DNA of 64,000 bases from Corynebacterium frankenforstense DSM 45800 (GCF_001941485.1 NZ_CP009247.1:930001-994000), one strand, 5' to 3'; positions 34,156 through 43,572 are shown, counted from the stretch's first letter. Notes: generated from the letters alone by a model not told the origin. Translations and numbers: made by a program.

Positions 34156-34907
34156 ACCTCATCTCGAAGACCAACCCCGTCACCCGCGTCGCCGGGCTCG
34201 CGCTCATGACGACCCCGCTGCTGATCAGCGTCGACTGGCTCTCCGCGGCCGTCGCGCTCGTGCTCACCGTCGCACTCGCCCCGCTGTGCGGCGTGGGACC
34301 GCTGACGCTCGCCAAGCGCGGCTGGCCGATCCTGGCCGTCGCGCCCGTCGCCGGCGTCTCGATGGCGCTCTTCGGCAGGCCCCAGGGCCACGAGTACTTC
34401 TCCTTCCTCGTCGCCCACGTCACCGACAACTCCCTCGAGCTCGCCCTGGCGGTCACCCTGCGCGTGTGCGCCGTCGCGCTGCCGGTGGTCGTGCTCGTCG
34501 CGCACATCGACCCGACCGACCTCGGCGACGGCCTCGCCCAGATCGCGCACCTTCCCGAGCGCTTCGTCATCGCCGCGATCGCCGGCGCCCGGCTGATCAC
34601 GCTCTTCCGCGACGACTGGGTCTCGATGTCCCGGGCGCGCCGGGCACGCGGCATCGCCGACCGCGGCCGCCTGCGCCACCTGGCGACCCTCTCCTTCGGC
34701 CTGCTGGTCATCGGACTGCGCCGCGGTTCGAAGCTCGCCGTGGCCATGGAGGCCCGCGGCTTCGGGCGTGCGGGCAGGCGCACGTGGGCGCGGACCTCGA
34801 CGGTCTCGCTTGCCGACGCCGCGTTGCTCGCCGTCTGCGTCATCGTCCCGGCGTTGGCGCTGGGTGCGGCCATGTCGGCGGGCACCTTCCGGTTCCTGGG
34901 CGCGTGA
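34152..34907 (+). CDS. ykoC: YkoC-like ECF transporter T component
   Basis: A 251-residue transmembrane coupling protein of the EcfT/CbiQ family, joining the S component to the ATPases. It has about five membrane segments and the two coupling-helix motifs seen as ARRARG (about residue 160) and AMEARGFG (about 199-206). GTG 34152 overlaps the ATPase stop. Three tandem 20-bp hairpin repeats start 4 nt after its stop. Confidence 0.9.
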   Translation: MNLISKTNPVTRVAGLALMTTPLLISVDWLSAAVALVLTVALAPLCGVGPLTLAKRGWPILAVAPVAGVSMALFGRPQGHEYFSFLVAHVTDNSLELALAVTLRVCAVALPVVVLVAHIDPTDLGDGLAQIAHLPERFVIAAIAGARLITLFRDDWVSMSRARRARGIADRGRLRHLATLSFGLLVIGLRRGSKLAVAMEARGFGRAGRRTWARTSTVSLADAALLAVCVIVPALALGAAMSAGTFRFLGA

Positions 34908-34910
34908 CGG

Positions 34911-34972
34911 TGTGACGGCTGCGTCGCCGGTGTGACGGCTGCGCCGTCGGTGTGACGGCTGCGCCGTCACAC
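34911..34972 (+). repeat. Three tandem copies of a 20-bp repeat after ykoC
   Basis: Units at 34911-34930, 34931-34950 and 34951-34970 share TGTGACGGCTGCG. Within units the GACGGC and GCCGTC halves are inverted, so each of the last two copies can fold into a hairpin. Confidence 0.85.
34950..34972 (+). terminator. Perfect hairpin ending the ykoEDC operon
   Basis: GTGTGACGGC (34950-34959) pairs fully with GCCGTCACAC (34963-34972) around a TGC loop. No U-tract. It is the last of the three repeat units. Confidence 0.6.
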
Positions 34973-35386
34973 CCGGGGAGCCGCCCCACCCGGGGACGGA
35001 TGCGGCCGGCGGATGCTCACGGCCGGGGAACGCATGCCGGGGGAGCGCGCACGCCGAGGGAGCGCGCACGCCGGGGGAGCGGGGGCGGAGCTGTCGCTCC
35101 GGGGACGTGCACGCCGGGGATGTCGCTCCGGGGGAACGGGGCGTGGGGCTCTCGGCACGCGGGAGAGATGTGGTATTCCGCATAGCAGAATGTGAGCTAG
35201 ATTAAATCACCCCCGGATGTGTGTGAAGCATTAAATGGTGTTACTAGTATTTTCCCAGCTAAACCGGGCACAACCGGAAATGTCCGTGCGTACGGGGCCT
35301 AACGCCTTTACCCCCGGTCACAGCGAAAAGTAATATTCCCCCTAATCCCGATCCGTCTCCCTATGACTGTGAAAGAGAAAAGCACC
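34973..35386 (+). other. Spacer with GC-rich repeats and an AT-rich regulatory stretch before oppA
   Basis: The first part (about 35020-35150) is made of repeated GCGCACGCCGGGGGAGC-like pieces. From about 35160 to 35386 base composition drops sharply, with several TTAAAT/TAGTAT-like stretches that could hold the opp promoter. No open frame is convincing. One imperfect palindrome (35175-35191) is listed separately. Confidence 0.5.
35175..35191. promoter_or_regulatory. Imperfect palindrome upstream of oppA, possible operator
   Basis: ATTCCGC and GCAGAAT flank an ATA centre, with one mismatch in seven pairs. It lies about 195 bp before oppA in the AT-rich stretch. The binding protein is unknown. 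Confidence 0.25.
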
Positions 35387-36964
35387 ATGAAACTCAGAAA
35401 GATCGTGACGGTGCTCTCCGCCGGCGCGCTCGTGTTCGGTATCGCCGCCTGCTCCAGTGACGGGGACAACGGCGGCAGCGGCGACTACGTGACCACCTTC
35501 AGCACCGAGCCGCAGAACCCGCTGCTGCCGGCCGACACCAACGAGGTCGGCGGCGGCAACATCATCGACCTGGTCTTCTCCGGCCTCGTCTACTACGACG
35601 AGGAGGGCGAGGTGCACAACGAGGTCGCCGAGTCCATCGAGTCGGACGACTCGCAGCACTACACCGTCAAGATCAAGGACGGCGAGACCTTCTCCGACGG
35701 CACCCCGGTCACCGCCGAGAGCTTCGTCAAGGCGTGGAACTACGCCGTGGAGAACTCCCAGAAGTCCGCCTATTTCTTCGAGCCGATCCTCGGCTTCGAG
35801 GAGGGTGCCTCGTCCATGGAGGGCCTCAAGGTCCAGGACGACCACACCTTCACCATCGAGCTGACCCAGCCGGAGTCCGACTTCGCCACGCGCCTGGGCT
35901 ACTCCGCCTTCTACCCGCTGCCCGAGGTCGCCTACGACGACATGCAGGCCTTCGGCGAGAACCCCGTGGGCAACGGCCCCTACAAGCTGGATTCCTGGAA
36001 CCACAACCAGGACGCCACCGTCGTGCCCGACGAGAACTACGAGGGCGACCGCAAGGCCCAGAACGACGGCGTCCAGTTCGTCTTCTACACCAACCCGGAC
36101 GCGGCCTACGCCGACCTGCTCTCCGGCAACCTCGACGTCCTCGACGCCGTGCCGGACAGCGCCTTCTCCAACTACGAGCAGGAGCTCGGTGACCGCTCGG
36201 TGAACAAGCCGGCCGCGATCTTCCAGTCCTTCACCATCAACTCCGACGAGGAGCACTTCACCGGCGAGGAGGGCAAGCTGCGTCGCGAGGCGCTGTCGAT
36301 GGCCATCGACCGCGAGGAGATCACCGACACGATCTTCCAGGGCACCCGCACCCCGGCGACCGACTTCACCTCCCCGGTCATCCCGGGCCACTCCGACTCG
36401 CTCGAGGGCAAGGAGGTCCTCGAGTTCAACCCGGAGAAGGCCAAGGAGCTGTGGAAGAAGGCCGACGAGATCTCCCCGTACTCCGGTGAGTTCACCATCG
36501 CCTACAACTCCGACGGCGGCCACCAGGCGTGGGTCGACGCGGTGACCAACCAGCTGCGCAACAACCTGGGCATCGACGCCAACGGCGCGCCGACCCCGGA
36601 CTTCAAGACCATGCGCGACGAGGTCGAGAACCGCACCGTCAAGGGCGGCTTCCGCACCGGCTGGCAGGCCGACTACCCCTCGCTGGGTAACTTCCTCGAG
36701 CCGCTCTACGCCACCAACGGCGGCTCCAACGACGGCGACTACTCCGACAAGGCCTTCGACGACAAGCTGCGCCAGGCCGCCGGTGCCACCGACGACGAGT
36801 CGGCGGACCAGTCCTACAACGAGGCCCAGGAGATCCTGCTCCAGGACCTGCCGGCCATCCCGCTGTGGTACTCCAACATCGTCGGCGGCTACTCGGAGAA
36901 CGTCGACAACGTCGTCTTCTCCTGGAAGCAGGTGCCCCTCTACTACCAGATCACCAAGAAGTAA
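35387..36964 (+). CDS. oppA: Oligopeptide/dipeptide ABC transporter substrate-binding lipoprotein
   Basis: A 525-residue family-5 extracellular solute-binding protein, lipid-anchored outside the membrane. The signal peptide ends at a lipobox IAAC (Cys near residue 22), followed by a Gly/Ser/Asp linker. Family marks include a YTVKIKDGETFSDGTPVTAE segment (about residues 85-105; fragment) and GNGPYKLDSW near 194-203. It delivers peptides to the oppBC channel encoded just downstream. ATG 35387 is preferred to ATG 35363 because it gives a normal signal peptide. It is the first gene of a five-function operon encoded in four genes. Confidence 0.9.
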   Translation: MKLRKIVTVLSAGALVFGIAACSSDGDNGGSGDYVTTFSTEPQNPLLPADTNEVGGGNIIDLVFSGLVYYDEEGEVHNEVAESIESDDSQHYTVKIKDGETFSDGTPVTAESFVKAWNYAVENSQKSAYFFEPILGFEEGASSMEGLKVQDDHTFTIELTQPESDFATRLGYSAFYPLPEVAYDDMQAFGENPVGNGPYKLDSWNHNQDATVVPDENYEGDRKAQNDGVQFVFYTNPDAAYADLLSGNLDVLDAVPDSAFSNYEQELGDRSVNKPAAIFQSFTINSDEEHFTGEEGKLRREALSMAIDREEITDTIFQGTRTPATDFTSPVIPGHSDSLEGKEVLEFNPEKAKELWKKADEISPYSGEFTIAYNSDGGHQAWVDAVTNQLRNNLGIDANGAPTPDFKTMRDEVENRTVKGGFRTGWQADYPSLGNFLEPLYATNGGSNDGDYSDKAFDDKLRQAAGATDDESADQSYNEAQEILLQDLPAIPLWYSNIVGGYSENVDNVVFSWKQVPLYYQITKK

Positions 36965-36987
36965 CACCCCCGCTGTAAAGGTCGACC

Positions 36988-37914
36988 ATGCTCCGCTACA
37001 CCGGTCGGCGGCTGCTGCAGATGATCCCCGTGTTCTTCGGGGCGACCCTGCTGCTCTACGCGATGGTGTTCCTGATGCCCGGAGACCCCGTCGAGGCACT
37101 CGGCGGGGATCGCGGGCTGTCGGACGCCGCGCGGGAGCGCATCACCGCCGAGTACAACCTCGACAAGCCGTTCCTCGTCCAGTACCTGCTCTACCTGAAG
37201 GGCATCGTCACCCTCGACTTCGGCACGACCTTCTCCGGTCGTCCCGTCTCCGAGGCGATGGCCAACGCCTTCCCCGTCACCATCAAGCTGGCGGTGATGG
37301 CCCTGATCTTCGAGGCGGTCTTCGGCATCGCCTTCGGCCTGTTCGCGGGCATGCGCCGCGGCGGGATCTTCGACTCGACCGTGCTGGTCGTCTCCCTGTT
37401 CGTCATCGCCGTGCCCTCCTTCGTCATCGGCTTCGTGCTCCAGTTCGTCGTCGGCGTCAAGTGGGACCTGCTGCCGGTGACCGTGGGCAACCACGAAGAC
37501 TTCATCTCCCTGCTCATGCCGGCGGTCGTCCTCGGCGCGCTCTCCTTCGCCTACGTGCTGCGCCTGACGCGCCAGTCCGTCTCGGAGAACCTGCGCGCCG
37601 ACTACGTGCGCACCGCCCGGGCCAAGGGCCTGGGTAAGGGGCAGGTCATGGTCCGCCACGTGCTGCGCAACTCGCTGATCCCGGTGGTGACCTTCCTCGG
37701 TGCCGACCTCGGCGCCCTGATGGGCGGCGCGATCGTCACCGAGGGAATCTTCGGCATCAACGGTGTGGGCGGCGCGATCTACCAGGCGATCCTGAAGGGC
37801 GAGCCGACCACCGTCGTCTCCTTCACCACCGTCCTGGTCATCGTCTACATCGTGGCCAACCTGCTCGTCGACCTCATCTACGCCGTGCTCGACCCGAGGA
37901 TCCGCTATGCCTGA
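36988..37914 (+). CDS. oppB: Peptide ABC transporter permease, OppB/DppB type
   Basis: A 308-residue inner-membrane permease with six membrane segments and the EAA coupling loop seen as DYVRTARAKGLGKGQV (about residues 204-219). The N-terminal LLQMIPVFFGATLLLYAM segment is typical of DppB/OppB. AAAGG lies 7 nt before ATG 36988. It overlaps oppC by 8 bp. Confidence 0.93.
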   Translation: MLRYTGRRLLQMIPVFFGATLLLYAMVFLMPGDPVEALGGDRGLSDAARERITAEYNLDKPFLVQYLLYLKGIVTLDFGTTFSGRPVSEAMANAFPVTIKLAVMALIFEAVFGIAFGLFAGMRRGGIFDSTVLVVSLFVIAVPSFVIGFVLQFVVGVKWDLLPVTVGNHEDFISLLMPAVVLGALSFAYVLRLTRQSVSENLRADYVRTARAKGLGKGQVMVRHVLRNSLIPVVTFLGADLGALMGGAIVTEGIFGINGVGGAIYQAILKGEPTTVVSFTTVLVIVYIVANLLVDLIYAVLDPRIRYA

Positions 37915-38929
37915 CCGTCACGACATTCCCGAGACCGAAGCCCGCACCGACGTCCACGCCGGCGCCCCGGTCGCCGACGAGCAGTTCTTCGCGGCCCGCC
38001 GCGGCCAGGAGCACTTCATCGCCGACGGCGACGAGGCGGGCCTCGGCGCCGTCGACGCCGTCGCCGACGAGTCCGCACCCGCCTCCCAGTGGGTCGTCGC
38101 CTGGCAGTACCTGCGCCGCCGGCCCCTGTTCTGGATCTCCGCGGTGCTCATCCTGCTGGCCCTGGTCACCGCGGCCTTCCCGGGGCTGCTCTCCGGGGCC
38201 GACCCGCGCGCCTGCGACCTGGCCAACTCCCTGGGCGGGCCGACCTCCGGCCACCCCTTCGGCTTCGACCGCCAGGGCTGCGACATCTACGCGCGCACCG
38301 TCCACGGCGCGCGTGCCTCGGTGTCCGTCGGCGTGCTGACCACCATCGCCGTGGTCATTCTGGGCACCGCGATCGGCGCGGCCGCCGGCTTCTTCGGCGG
38401 CTTCCTCGACACCCTGCTGTCGCGTCTGACCGACATCTTCTTCGCCGTGCCGCTGGTGCTGGCCGCCATCGTGGTCATGCAGATGTTCAAGGAGCACCGC
38501 ACGATCGTCACCGTCGTGGTCGTCCTGGCGCTCTTCGGCTGGACCAACATCGCCCGCATCACCCGCGGCGCGGTGATGAGCGTCAAGAACGAGGAGTACG
38601 TCACCGCGGCCCGCGCACTGGGCGCCTCGCGGATGTCGATCCTGCGCTCGCACATCCTGCCCAACGCCGCCGCGCCGATCATCGTCTACGCCACGGTCGC
38701 CCTCGGCACCTTCATCGTCGCCGAGGCCACGCTGTCCTTCCTGGGCATCGGCCTGCCGCCGACGGTGGTCTCCTGGGGCGGCGACATCTCGGCGGCGCAG
38801 GCCTCCCTGCGCACCCAGCCGATGGTGCTGTTCTGGCCGGCCATCGCGCTGGCCCTGACCGTGCTGAGTTTCATCATGATGGGCGACGTCGTGCGCGACG
38901 CCCTGGACCCGAAGGCGAGGCAGCGATGA
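37907..38929 (+). CDS. oppC: Peptide ABC transporter permease, OppC/DppC type
   Basis: A 340-residue permease. A 60-residue hydrophilic N-terminus precedes the first membrane segment (about 78-95). The periplasmic stretch HPFGFDRQGCDIYAR and the EAA loop EYVTAARALGASRMSI (about 227-242) are typical of DppC/OppC. It pairs with oppB to form the channel. Its stop overlaps the ATPase start (ATGA). Confidence 0.93.
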   Translation: MPDRHDIPETEARTDVHAGAPVADEQFFAARRGQEHFIADGDEAGLGAVDAVADESAPASQWVVAWQYLRRRPLFWISAVLILLALVTAAFPGLLSGADPRACDLANSLGGPTSGHPFGFDRQGCDIYARTVHGARASVSVGVLTTIAVVILGTAIGAAAGFFGGFLDTLLSRLTDIFFAVPLVLAAIVVMQMFKEHRTIVTVVVVLALFGWTNIARITRGAVMSVKNEEYVTAARALGASRMSILRSHILPNAAAPIIVYATVALGTFIVAEATLSFLGIGLPPTVVSWGGDISAAQASLRTQPMVLFWPAIALALTVLSFIMMGDVVRDALDPKARQR

Positions 38930-40686
38930 GCCACCCGATCGACAACGGCAACTCCGCGAACACCACGCGCACCGCACCCGAGGGGGCCACGCGGGAGCCG
39001 GCCCCGGACACCCCGCTGCTCGAGGTCGACGACCTCCACGTCTCCTTCACCTCCTCGACCGGCGTGGTCGAGGCCGTGCGCGGCTTCAACCTGACCGTCT
39101 ACCCGGGCCAGTCCGTGGCCATCGTCGGCGAGTCCGGCTCCGGCAAGTCCACCGCGGCGATGTCGCTGCTGGGCCTGCTGCCCGGCACCGGCAAGGTCAC
39201 CGGCGGCTCCATCCGCTTCGACGGCGAGGAGCTCGTCGGGCTCTCCGACAAGGAAATGCAGCACTACCGCGGTTCCGAGATCGGCCTGGTGCCCCAGGAC
39301 CCGATGAGCAACCTCAACCCGGTCTGGCGCATCGGCACCCAGGTCGCCGAGGCGCTGAAGGCCAACAACGTCGTCCCGCACTCCGAGATCGGCGACCGCG
39401 TCGACCAGCTGCTCGAGGAGGCCGGCCTCGAGGGCGGGGGAGGGCGGGCACGCCAGTACCCGCACGAGTTCTCCGGCGGCATGCGCCAGCGCGCGCTGAT
39501 CGCCATCGGCCTGGCCGCCAACCCGCGCCTGCTCATCGCCGACGAGCCGACCTCCGCGCTCGACGTGACCGTGCAGAAGCGCATCCTCGACCACTTGGGC
39601 CGGCTGGCCCGCGAGCACCACACCGCCGTGCTGTTCATCACCCACGACCTGGGCCTGGCCGCCGAACGCGCCGAGCACCTCGTCGTCATGCACCGCGGCC
39701 GCATCGTCGAGTCCGGGCCCAGCCTGGACATCCTGCGCGACCCGCAGCACCCCTACACGCGTCGCCTGGTCAAGGCCGCGCCCTCGCTGGCCTCCGCCCG
39801 CATCCAGACCGCCCGCGAACAGGGCAAGGTCACCGACGAGATGCTGGCCAAGACCGTCGCCGCCGACGACGGCGAGGTCGACAAGGTCATCGAGGTCAAG
39901 GGCCTGACCAAGGAGTTCGACGTGCGCGGGCGCAAGGGCGAGAAGAAGACCCTGCGCGCCGTCGACGACGTCTCCTTCTACGTGCGCCGCGGCACCACCA
40001 CCGCACTCGTCGGCGAGTCCGGCTCGGGCAAGTCGACCGTGGCCAACATGGTCCTCGGCCTGCTGCAGCCGACCGCCGGGAAGGTCTACCTCGGCGGGCG
40101 TGACCTCGACGAACTGTCCCCGAAGGAGAAGTTCGCCGTGCGCCGCCGCATGCAGGTCGTCTTCCAGAACCCCTACGGCTCCCTGGACCCGATGTTCTCG
40201 GTCTACCGCTGCATCGAGGAGCCGCTGACCACGCACAAGGTGGGCAGCCGCAGGGAGCGCGAGCAGAAGGTCGCCGAGCTGCTCGACAAGGTCTCGCTGC
40301 CGCGCTCGGCGATGCGCCGCTACCCCAACGAGCTCTCCGGCGGCCAGCGCCAGCGCGTCGCCATCGCGCGTGCGCTGGCGCTCGACCCGGAGGTCCTCGT
40401 CCTCGACGAGGCCGTCAGCGCCCTCGACGTGCTGGTGCAGAACCAGATCCTCACGCTCCTGGCCGGCCTCCAGCGTGACCTGGGCCTGAGCTACCTGTTC
40501 ATCACCCACGACCTCGGCGTGGTCCGCCAGACCGCCGACGACGTGGTGGTCATGGAGAAGGGCCGCCTCGTGGAGAAGGGCGGGGTGGACCAGATCTTCG
40601 ACGCCCCCGCCCACGACTACACGCTCAACCTCATCGAGGCCGTCCCCGGCCTCGGCATCGAGCTGGGCACCGGCGAGCACCTCTAG
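38926..40686 (+). CDS. oppDF: Peptide ABC transporter ATPase, fused OppD-OppF type
   Basis: A 586-residue protein with two complete ABC ATPase domains, replacing separate OppD and OppF. Domain 1: Walker A GESGSGKST (about residues 65-73), signature FSGGMRQR, Walker B LLIADEPTSALDV, then the oligopeptide-type C-terminal HPYTRRL motif. Domain 2: GESGSGKST (about 365-373), signature LSGGQRQR, and LVLDEAVSALDV, where the usual DEPT is DEAV. ATG 38926 overlaps the oppC stop. A strong hairpin follows at 40700-40734. Confidence 0.92.
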   Translation: MSHPIDNGNSANTTRTAPEGATREPAPDTPLLEVDDLHVSFTSSTGVVEAVRGFNLTVYPGQSVAIVGESGSGKSTAAMSLLGLLPGTGKVTGGSIRFDGEELVGLSDKEMQHYRGSEIGLVPQDPMSNLNPVWRIGTQVAEALKANNVVPHSEIGDRVDQLLEEAGLEGGGGRARQYPHEFSGGMRQRALIAIGLAANPRLLIADEPTSALDVTVQKRILDHLGRLAREHHTAVLFITHDLGLAAERAEHLVVMHRGRIVESGPSLDILRDPQHPYTRRLVKAAPSLASARIQTAREQGKVTDEMLAKTVAADDGEVDKVIEVKGLTKEFDVRGRKGEKKTLRAVDDVSFYVRRGTTTALVGESGSGKSTVANMVLGLLQPTAGKVYLGGRDLDELSPKEKFAVRRRMQVVFQNPYGSLDPMFSVYRCIEEPLTTHKVGSRREREQKVAELLDKVSLPRSAMRRYPNELSGGQRQRVAIARALALDPEVLVLDEAVSALDVLVQNQILTLLAGLQRDLGLSYLFITHDLGVVRQTADDVVVMEKGRLVEKGGVDQIFDAPAHDYTLNLIEAVPGLGIELGTGEHL

Positions 40687-40699
40687 CCCCGGCAGCGTA

Positions 40700-40734
40700 A
40701 AGCGCCCGCCTCCCGGAAGGGGAGGCGGGCGCTT
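40700..40734. terminator. 15-bp stem terminator between opp operon and aceB
   Basis: Positions 40700-40714 pair perfectly with 40720-40734 around a 5-nt loop. It ends with TT on the plus strand and starts with AA, so it can serve both converging transcripts. Confidence 0.75.
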
Positions 40735-40812
40735 GGTCGTGCGCGACGTCGTCAATTCACGTGAATTTACGTGCGCCACGTCGCAGGTCGGCTGCGACGG
40801 CGGGGCACGCAC

Positions 40813-40839
40813 GGCGTCGGCAGGTGAATTTCCGACGCC
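40813..40839. repeat. Inverted repeat GGCGTCGG / CCGACGCC before the aceB 3' end
   Basis: An 8-bp perfect stem (40813-40820 with 40832-40839), with TTTCCGACGCCGCG in the right arm. It is a member of the dispersed motif family and may act as a terminator for the minus-strand aceB transcript. Confidence 0.5.
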
Positions 40840-40852
40840 GCGCGTGGCCGGG

Positions 40853-43063
40853 CTAGGCGATACCCTCGCGGCGCTTGAACTCGCGGCGGCGGGCGTGCAG
40901 GATCGGCTCGGTGTAACCGGACGGCGACTCGGTGCCCTTGAGGATCAGGTCCTTGGCGGCCTGGAAGGCGATCGAGTAGTCGAAGTCGGCGGCCATCTCG
41001 CGGTACTCCGGGTCGCCCTCGTTCTGCTTGTCGACGACGGCGGCCATCCGCTTGAGCGACTCGACGACCTCGTCCTCGGTGACCACGCCGTTGACGATCC
41101 AGTTGCACAGCAGCTGCGAGGAGATGCGCAGCGTGGCGCGGTCCTCCATCAGGTCGATGTCGTGGATGTCCGGGACCTTGGAGCAGCCCACGCCCTGCTC
41201 GACCCAGCGGACGACGTAGCCGAGGATGGACTGGCAGTTGTTGTCCATCTCCTGGCGCTTCTCCTCGTCGCTCCAGCCGGTGTCAGCGGCGACCGGGACG
41301 GTCAGCAGGTCACGCAGCGTGTCGCGGCGGCCGGCGGCCAGCAGCTCCTTCTGCACCTCCTTGACGTCCACGCGGTGGTAGTGCGTGGCGTGCAGCGTCG
41401 CGCCGGTGGGGGAGGGCACCCACGCGGTGTTCGCACCCTCGCGCGGCTGGCCGATCTTCTCCTTGAGCATGTCGGCCATCAGCTCGGTCTTGGCCCACAT
41501 GCCCTTGCCGATCTGCGCGCGGCCGAAGAGGCCGCGGGCCAGGCCGGCGTCGACGTTGTTGTCCTCGTAGGCGATCTTCCAGGGCGCGGTCTGCAGGTCC
41601 GGCTTGCGCACCATGGCGCCCGCGTGCATCGAGGTGTGGATCTCGTCGCCGGTGCGGTCCAGGAAGCCGGTGTTGATGAAGGCGACGCGGTCCGGGGTGG
41701 CGGCGATGCAGGCGTCGAGGTTGACCGAGGTGCGACGCTCCTCGTCCATGACACCGACCTTCAGCGTGTTCGCCGGCAGCTCGAGCAGCTCCTCGACGCG
41801 GGCGAAGAGCTGGTCGGTGAAGGCGACCTCGTCCGGGCCGTGCTGCTTCGGCTTGACGATGTAGATCGAGCCGGTGCGCGAGTTGCGGTGCGGGTTGTCC
41901 TTGCGGGCGCCCGGGATCGCGCAGGCGGCGGTGATGACGGCGTCCATGATGCCCTCGAAGACCTCCTCGCCGTCGACGAGGATGGCCGGGTTGGTCATCA
42001 GGTGGCCGACGTTGCGCACCAGCAGCATCGAGCGGCCGTGCAGGCGCACGGTCGAGCCGTTGCGCGAGAAGTACTCGCGGTCGTCGTTGAGCCTGCGGGT
42101 GAAGGTGCGGCCGTTCTTGGTGATCTCCTCGGCCAGGTCGCCCTTATTCAGGCCGAACCAGTTGCGGTAGCCCAGGGTCTTGTCGGTGCCGTCGACGGCG
42201 GCTACGGAGTCCTCGAAGTCCATGATCGTGGAGACCGCGGACTCCATGATGATGTCCTCGACGCCGGCCTTGTCGTCCTTGCCGATCTGCGAGGTCGGGT
42301 TGATCATCAGGATGACGTGCAGGCCGTTGTTGCGCAGCACGATCGAGGCCGGGTCGGAGATGTCGCCGGTGAAGCCGCGGTAGGCGGACTTGTCGACGAG
42401 CGGGTAGCACTCGCCCTTGATGCGGCCGCACAGGTGGCCCTCGAGGACATCGTAGCGCTCGACCTCCGAGTGGCTCGCGCCGACCAGGGGCAGGACGTCG
42501 TCGAGGAACTTGCGGCCCCAGGCGATGACCTTCTTGCCGCGCTCCGGGTTGTAGCCCTTGCCCTTCTCCGCGCCCGGGGTCTCCGGGATCGCGTCGGTGC
42601 CGTAGAGGGCGTCGTAGAGGGAGCCCCAGCGCGCGTTCGCGGCGTTGATGGCGAAGCGGGCGTTGAGGATCGGGACGACCAGCTGCGGGCCGGCGACGCG
42701 GGCGAACTCGTCGTCGAGGTCCGCGGTGCGGATCTCCACGCCCTCGGCCGGGGCGTCCTCGAGGTAGCCGATCTTGTGCAGGAACTGCTCGTGCTCGGAG
42801 GGGTCGGGCTGGCCCGGGTTCTCGCGGTAGTAGTCGTCGAAGGCGCGCTGCAGCTCGTCGCGGCGGGCCAGCAGCTCCTTGTTGCGCGGGGTCAGGTCGC
42901 GGATGATGGCGGCGAAACCCTCCCAGAACTTCTCCCGGTCGCTACCGATCTCCGGCAGCACCTCGCCGTCGATGAAGTCGCGCAGCACACGATCGACCTG
43001 GAGGCCTGCCACTTCGACGTAGTCGTAGCTGTCCGTCGTGGGGGACGGCTGATTCTGGGACAT
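40853..43063 (-). CDS. aceB: Malate synthase G
   Basis: A 736-residue malate synthase condensing glyoxylate and acetyl-CoA to malate in the glyoxylate shunt. Length and motifs ([49 protein letters not shown] near the C-terminus) fit the G isoform, which is the single form in corynebacteria. AAGGAG lies about 9 nt before ATG 43063. It is divergent from isocitrate lyase across a 509-bp control region, the classical arrangement in C. glutamicum. Confidence 0.95.
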   Translation of the reverse strand: MSQNQPSPTTDSYDYVEVAGLQVDRVLRDFIDGEVLPEIGSDREKFWEGFAAIIRDLTPRNKELLARRDELQRAFDDYYRENPGQPDPSEHEQFLHKIGYLEDAPAEGVEIRTADLDDEFARVAGPQLVVPILNARFAINAANARWGSLYDALYGTDAIPETPGAEKGKGYNPERGKKVIAWGRKFLDDVLPLVGASHSEVERYDVLEGHLCGRIKGECYPLVDKSAYRGFTGDISDPASIVLRNNGLHVILMINPTSQIGKDDKAGVEDIIMESAVSTIMDFEDSVAAVDGTDKTLGYRNWFGLNKGDLAEEITKNGRTFTRRLNDDREYFSRNGSTVRLHGRSMLLVRNVGHLMTNPAILVDGEEVFEGIMDAVITAACAIPGARKDNPHRNSRTGSIYIVKPKQHGPDEVAFTDQLFARVEELLELPANTLKVGVMDEERRTSVNLDACIAATPDRVAFINTGFLDRTGDEIHTSMHAGAMVRKPDLQTAPWKIAYEDNNVDAGLARGLFGRAQIGKGMWAKTELMADMLKEKIGQPREGANTAWVPSPTGATLHATHYHRVDVKEVQKELLAAGRRDTLRDLLTVPVAADTGWSDEEKRQEMDNNCQSILGYVVRWVEQGVGCSKVPDIHDIDLMEDRATLRISSQLLCNWIVNGVVTEDEVVESLKRMAAVVDKQNEGDPEYREMAADFDYSIAFQAAKDLILKGTESPSGYTEPILHARRREFKRREGIA

Positions 43064-43167
43064 CTCGCACTCCTTAAAGAGGGACGGGGTCAGTTCGGTG
43101 GGGGAAGGCTGGATGGTAGGACACCATAGCCGGGTGTCTGTGTCCGAGTGCCTGGTTCAGGATGATA

Positions 43168-43183
43168 AGTGAAGCAGGTCACT
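43168..43183. promoter_or_regulatory. GlxR-type binding site (AGTGA-N6-TCACT)
   Basis: A symmetrical AGTGA...TCACT with a 6-nt spacer matches the GlxR/CRP consensus TGTGA-N6-TCACA except at the outer bases. It is about 105 bp upstream of aceB. Confidence 0.6.
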
Positions 43184-43356
43184 AACAAAAGGGCGGGGGT
43201 GATTCGCAGCGTTGGCACCCCCGTTGAGTCGGTGGGTCGGGGGACGGGGATCGGGTGAGGTCGGCGTGCTGCGGCGATGCCTTTTCAGCTCGGATTTCGA
43301 TGATCGGTGCAGGCTGGAACTTTGGTAGTACGGGGGCGGCGCGAAGGGTAATACCA

Positions 43357-43378
43357 AAAACTTCGCAGACTTTGCATC
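43357..43378. promoter_or_regulatory. RamB-like binding sites
   Basis: AAAACTTCGCAGA and the overlapping GACTTTGCATC each resemble the RamB consensus AAAACTTTGCAAA with about two or three mismatches. They lie about 195 bp upstream of aceA. Confidence 0.45.
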
Positions 43379-43572
43379 TGGGTGGGCTACCCCCGCACAT
43401 CGATTCACCCGGCCGGGAGGTTGACGTGGGTCTCGCCTCCTGCCAATCTGTGAACCACGCCACGCGGAGAGCGTGACGGCCCCGCAGGACGGGGCTCACC
43501 GAGACCCACCACCTTCGCTCCACAGGGACTGAAGGTGTCCCGGAACATCACAAGTAAGGACGTGATCGGAAG

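Larger units (their letters stand above)
43064..43572. promoter_or_regulatory. Divergent aceB-aceA control region
   Basis: A 509-bp spacer, less GC-rich than neighbouring genes and without a convincing open frame. It contains a GlxR-type palindrome (43168-43183), two RamB-like boxes (43357-43378) and ACCCCCG boxes of RamA type (43217-43223 and 43389-43395). In C. glutamicum these regulators control aceA and aceB on acetate and through cAMP. Confidence 0.7.

Noticed and set aside
34911..34972. A CRISPR array
   Set aside because: Three 20-bp direct repeats with no spacers between them and no cas genes.
40740..40852. Gene fragment in the spacer between the opp terminator and aceB
   Set aside because: Only short frames, and the stretch is explained by a terminator and the inverted repeat.
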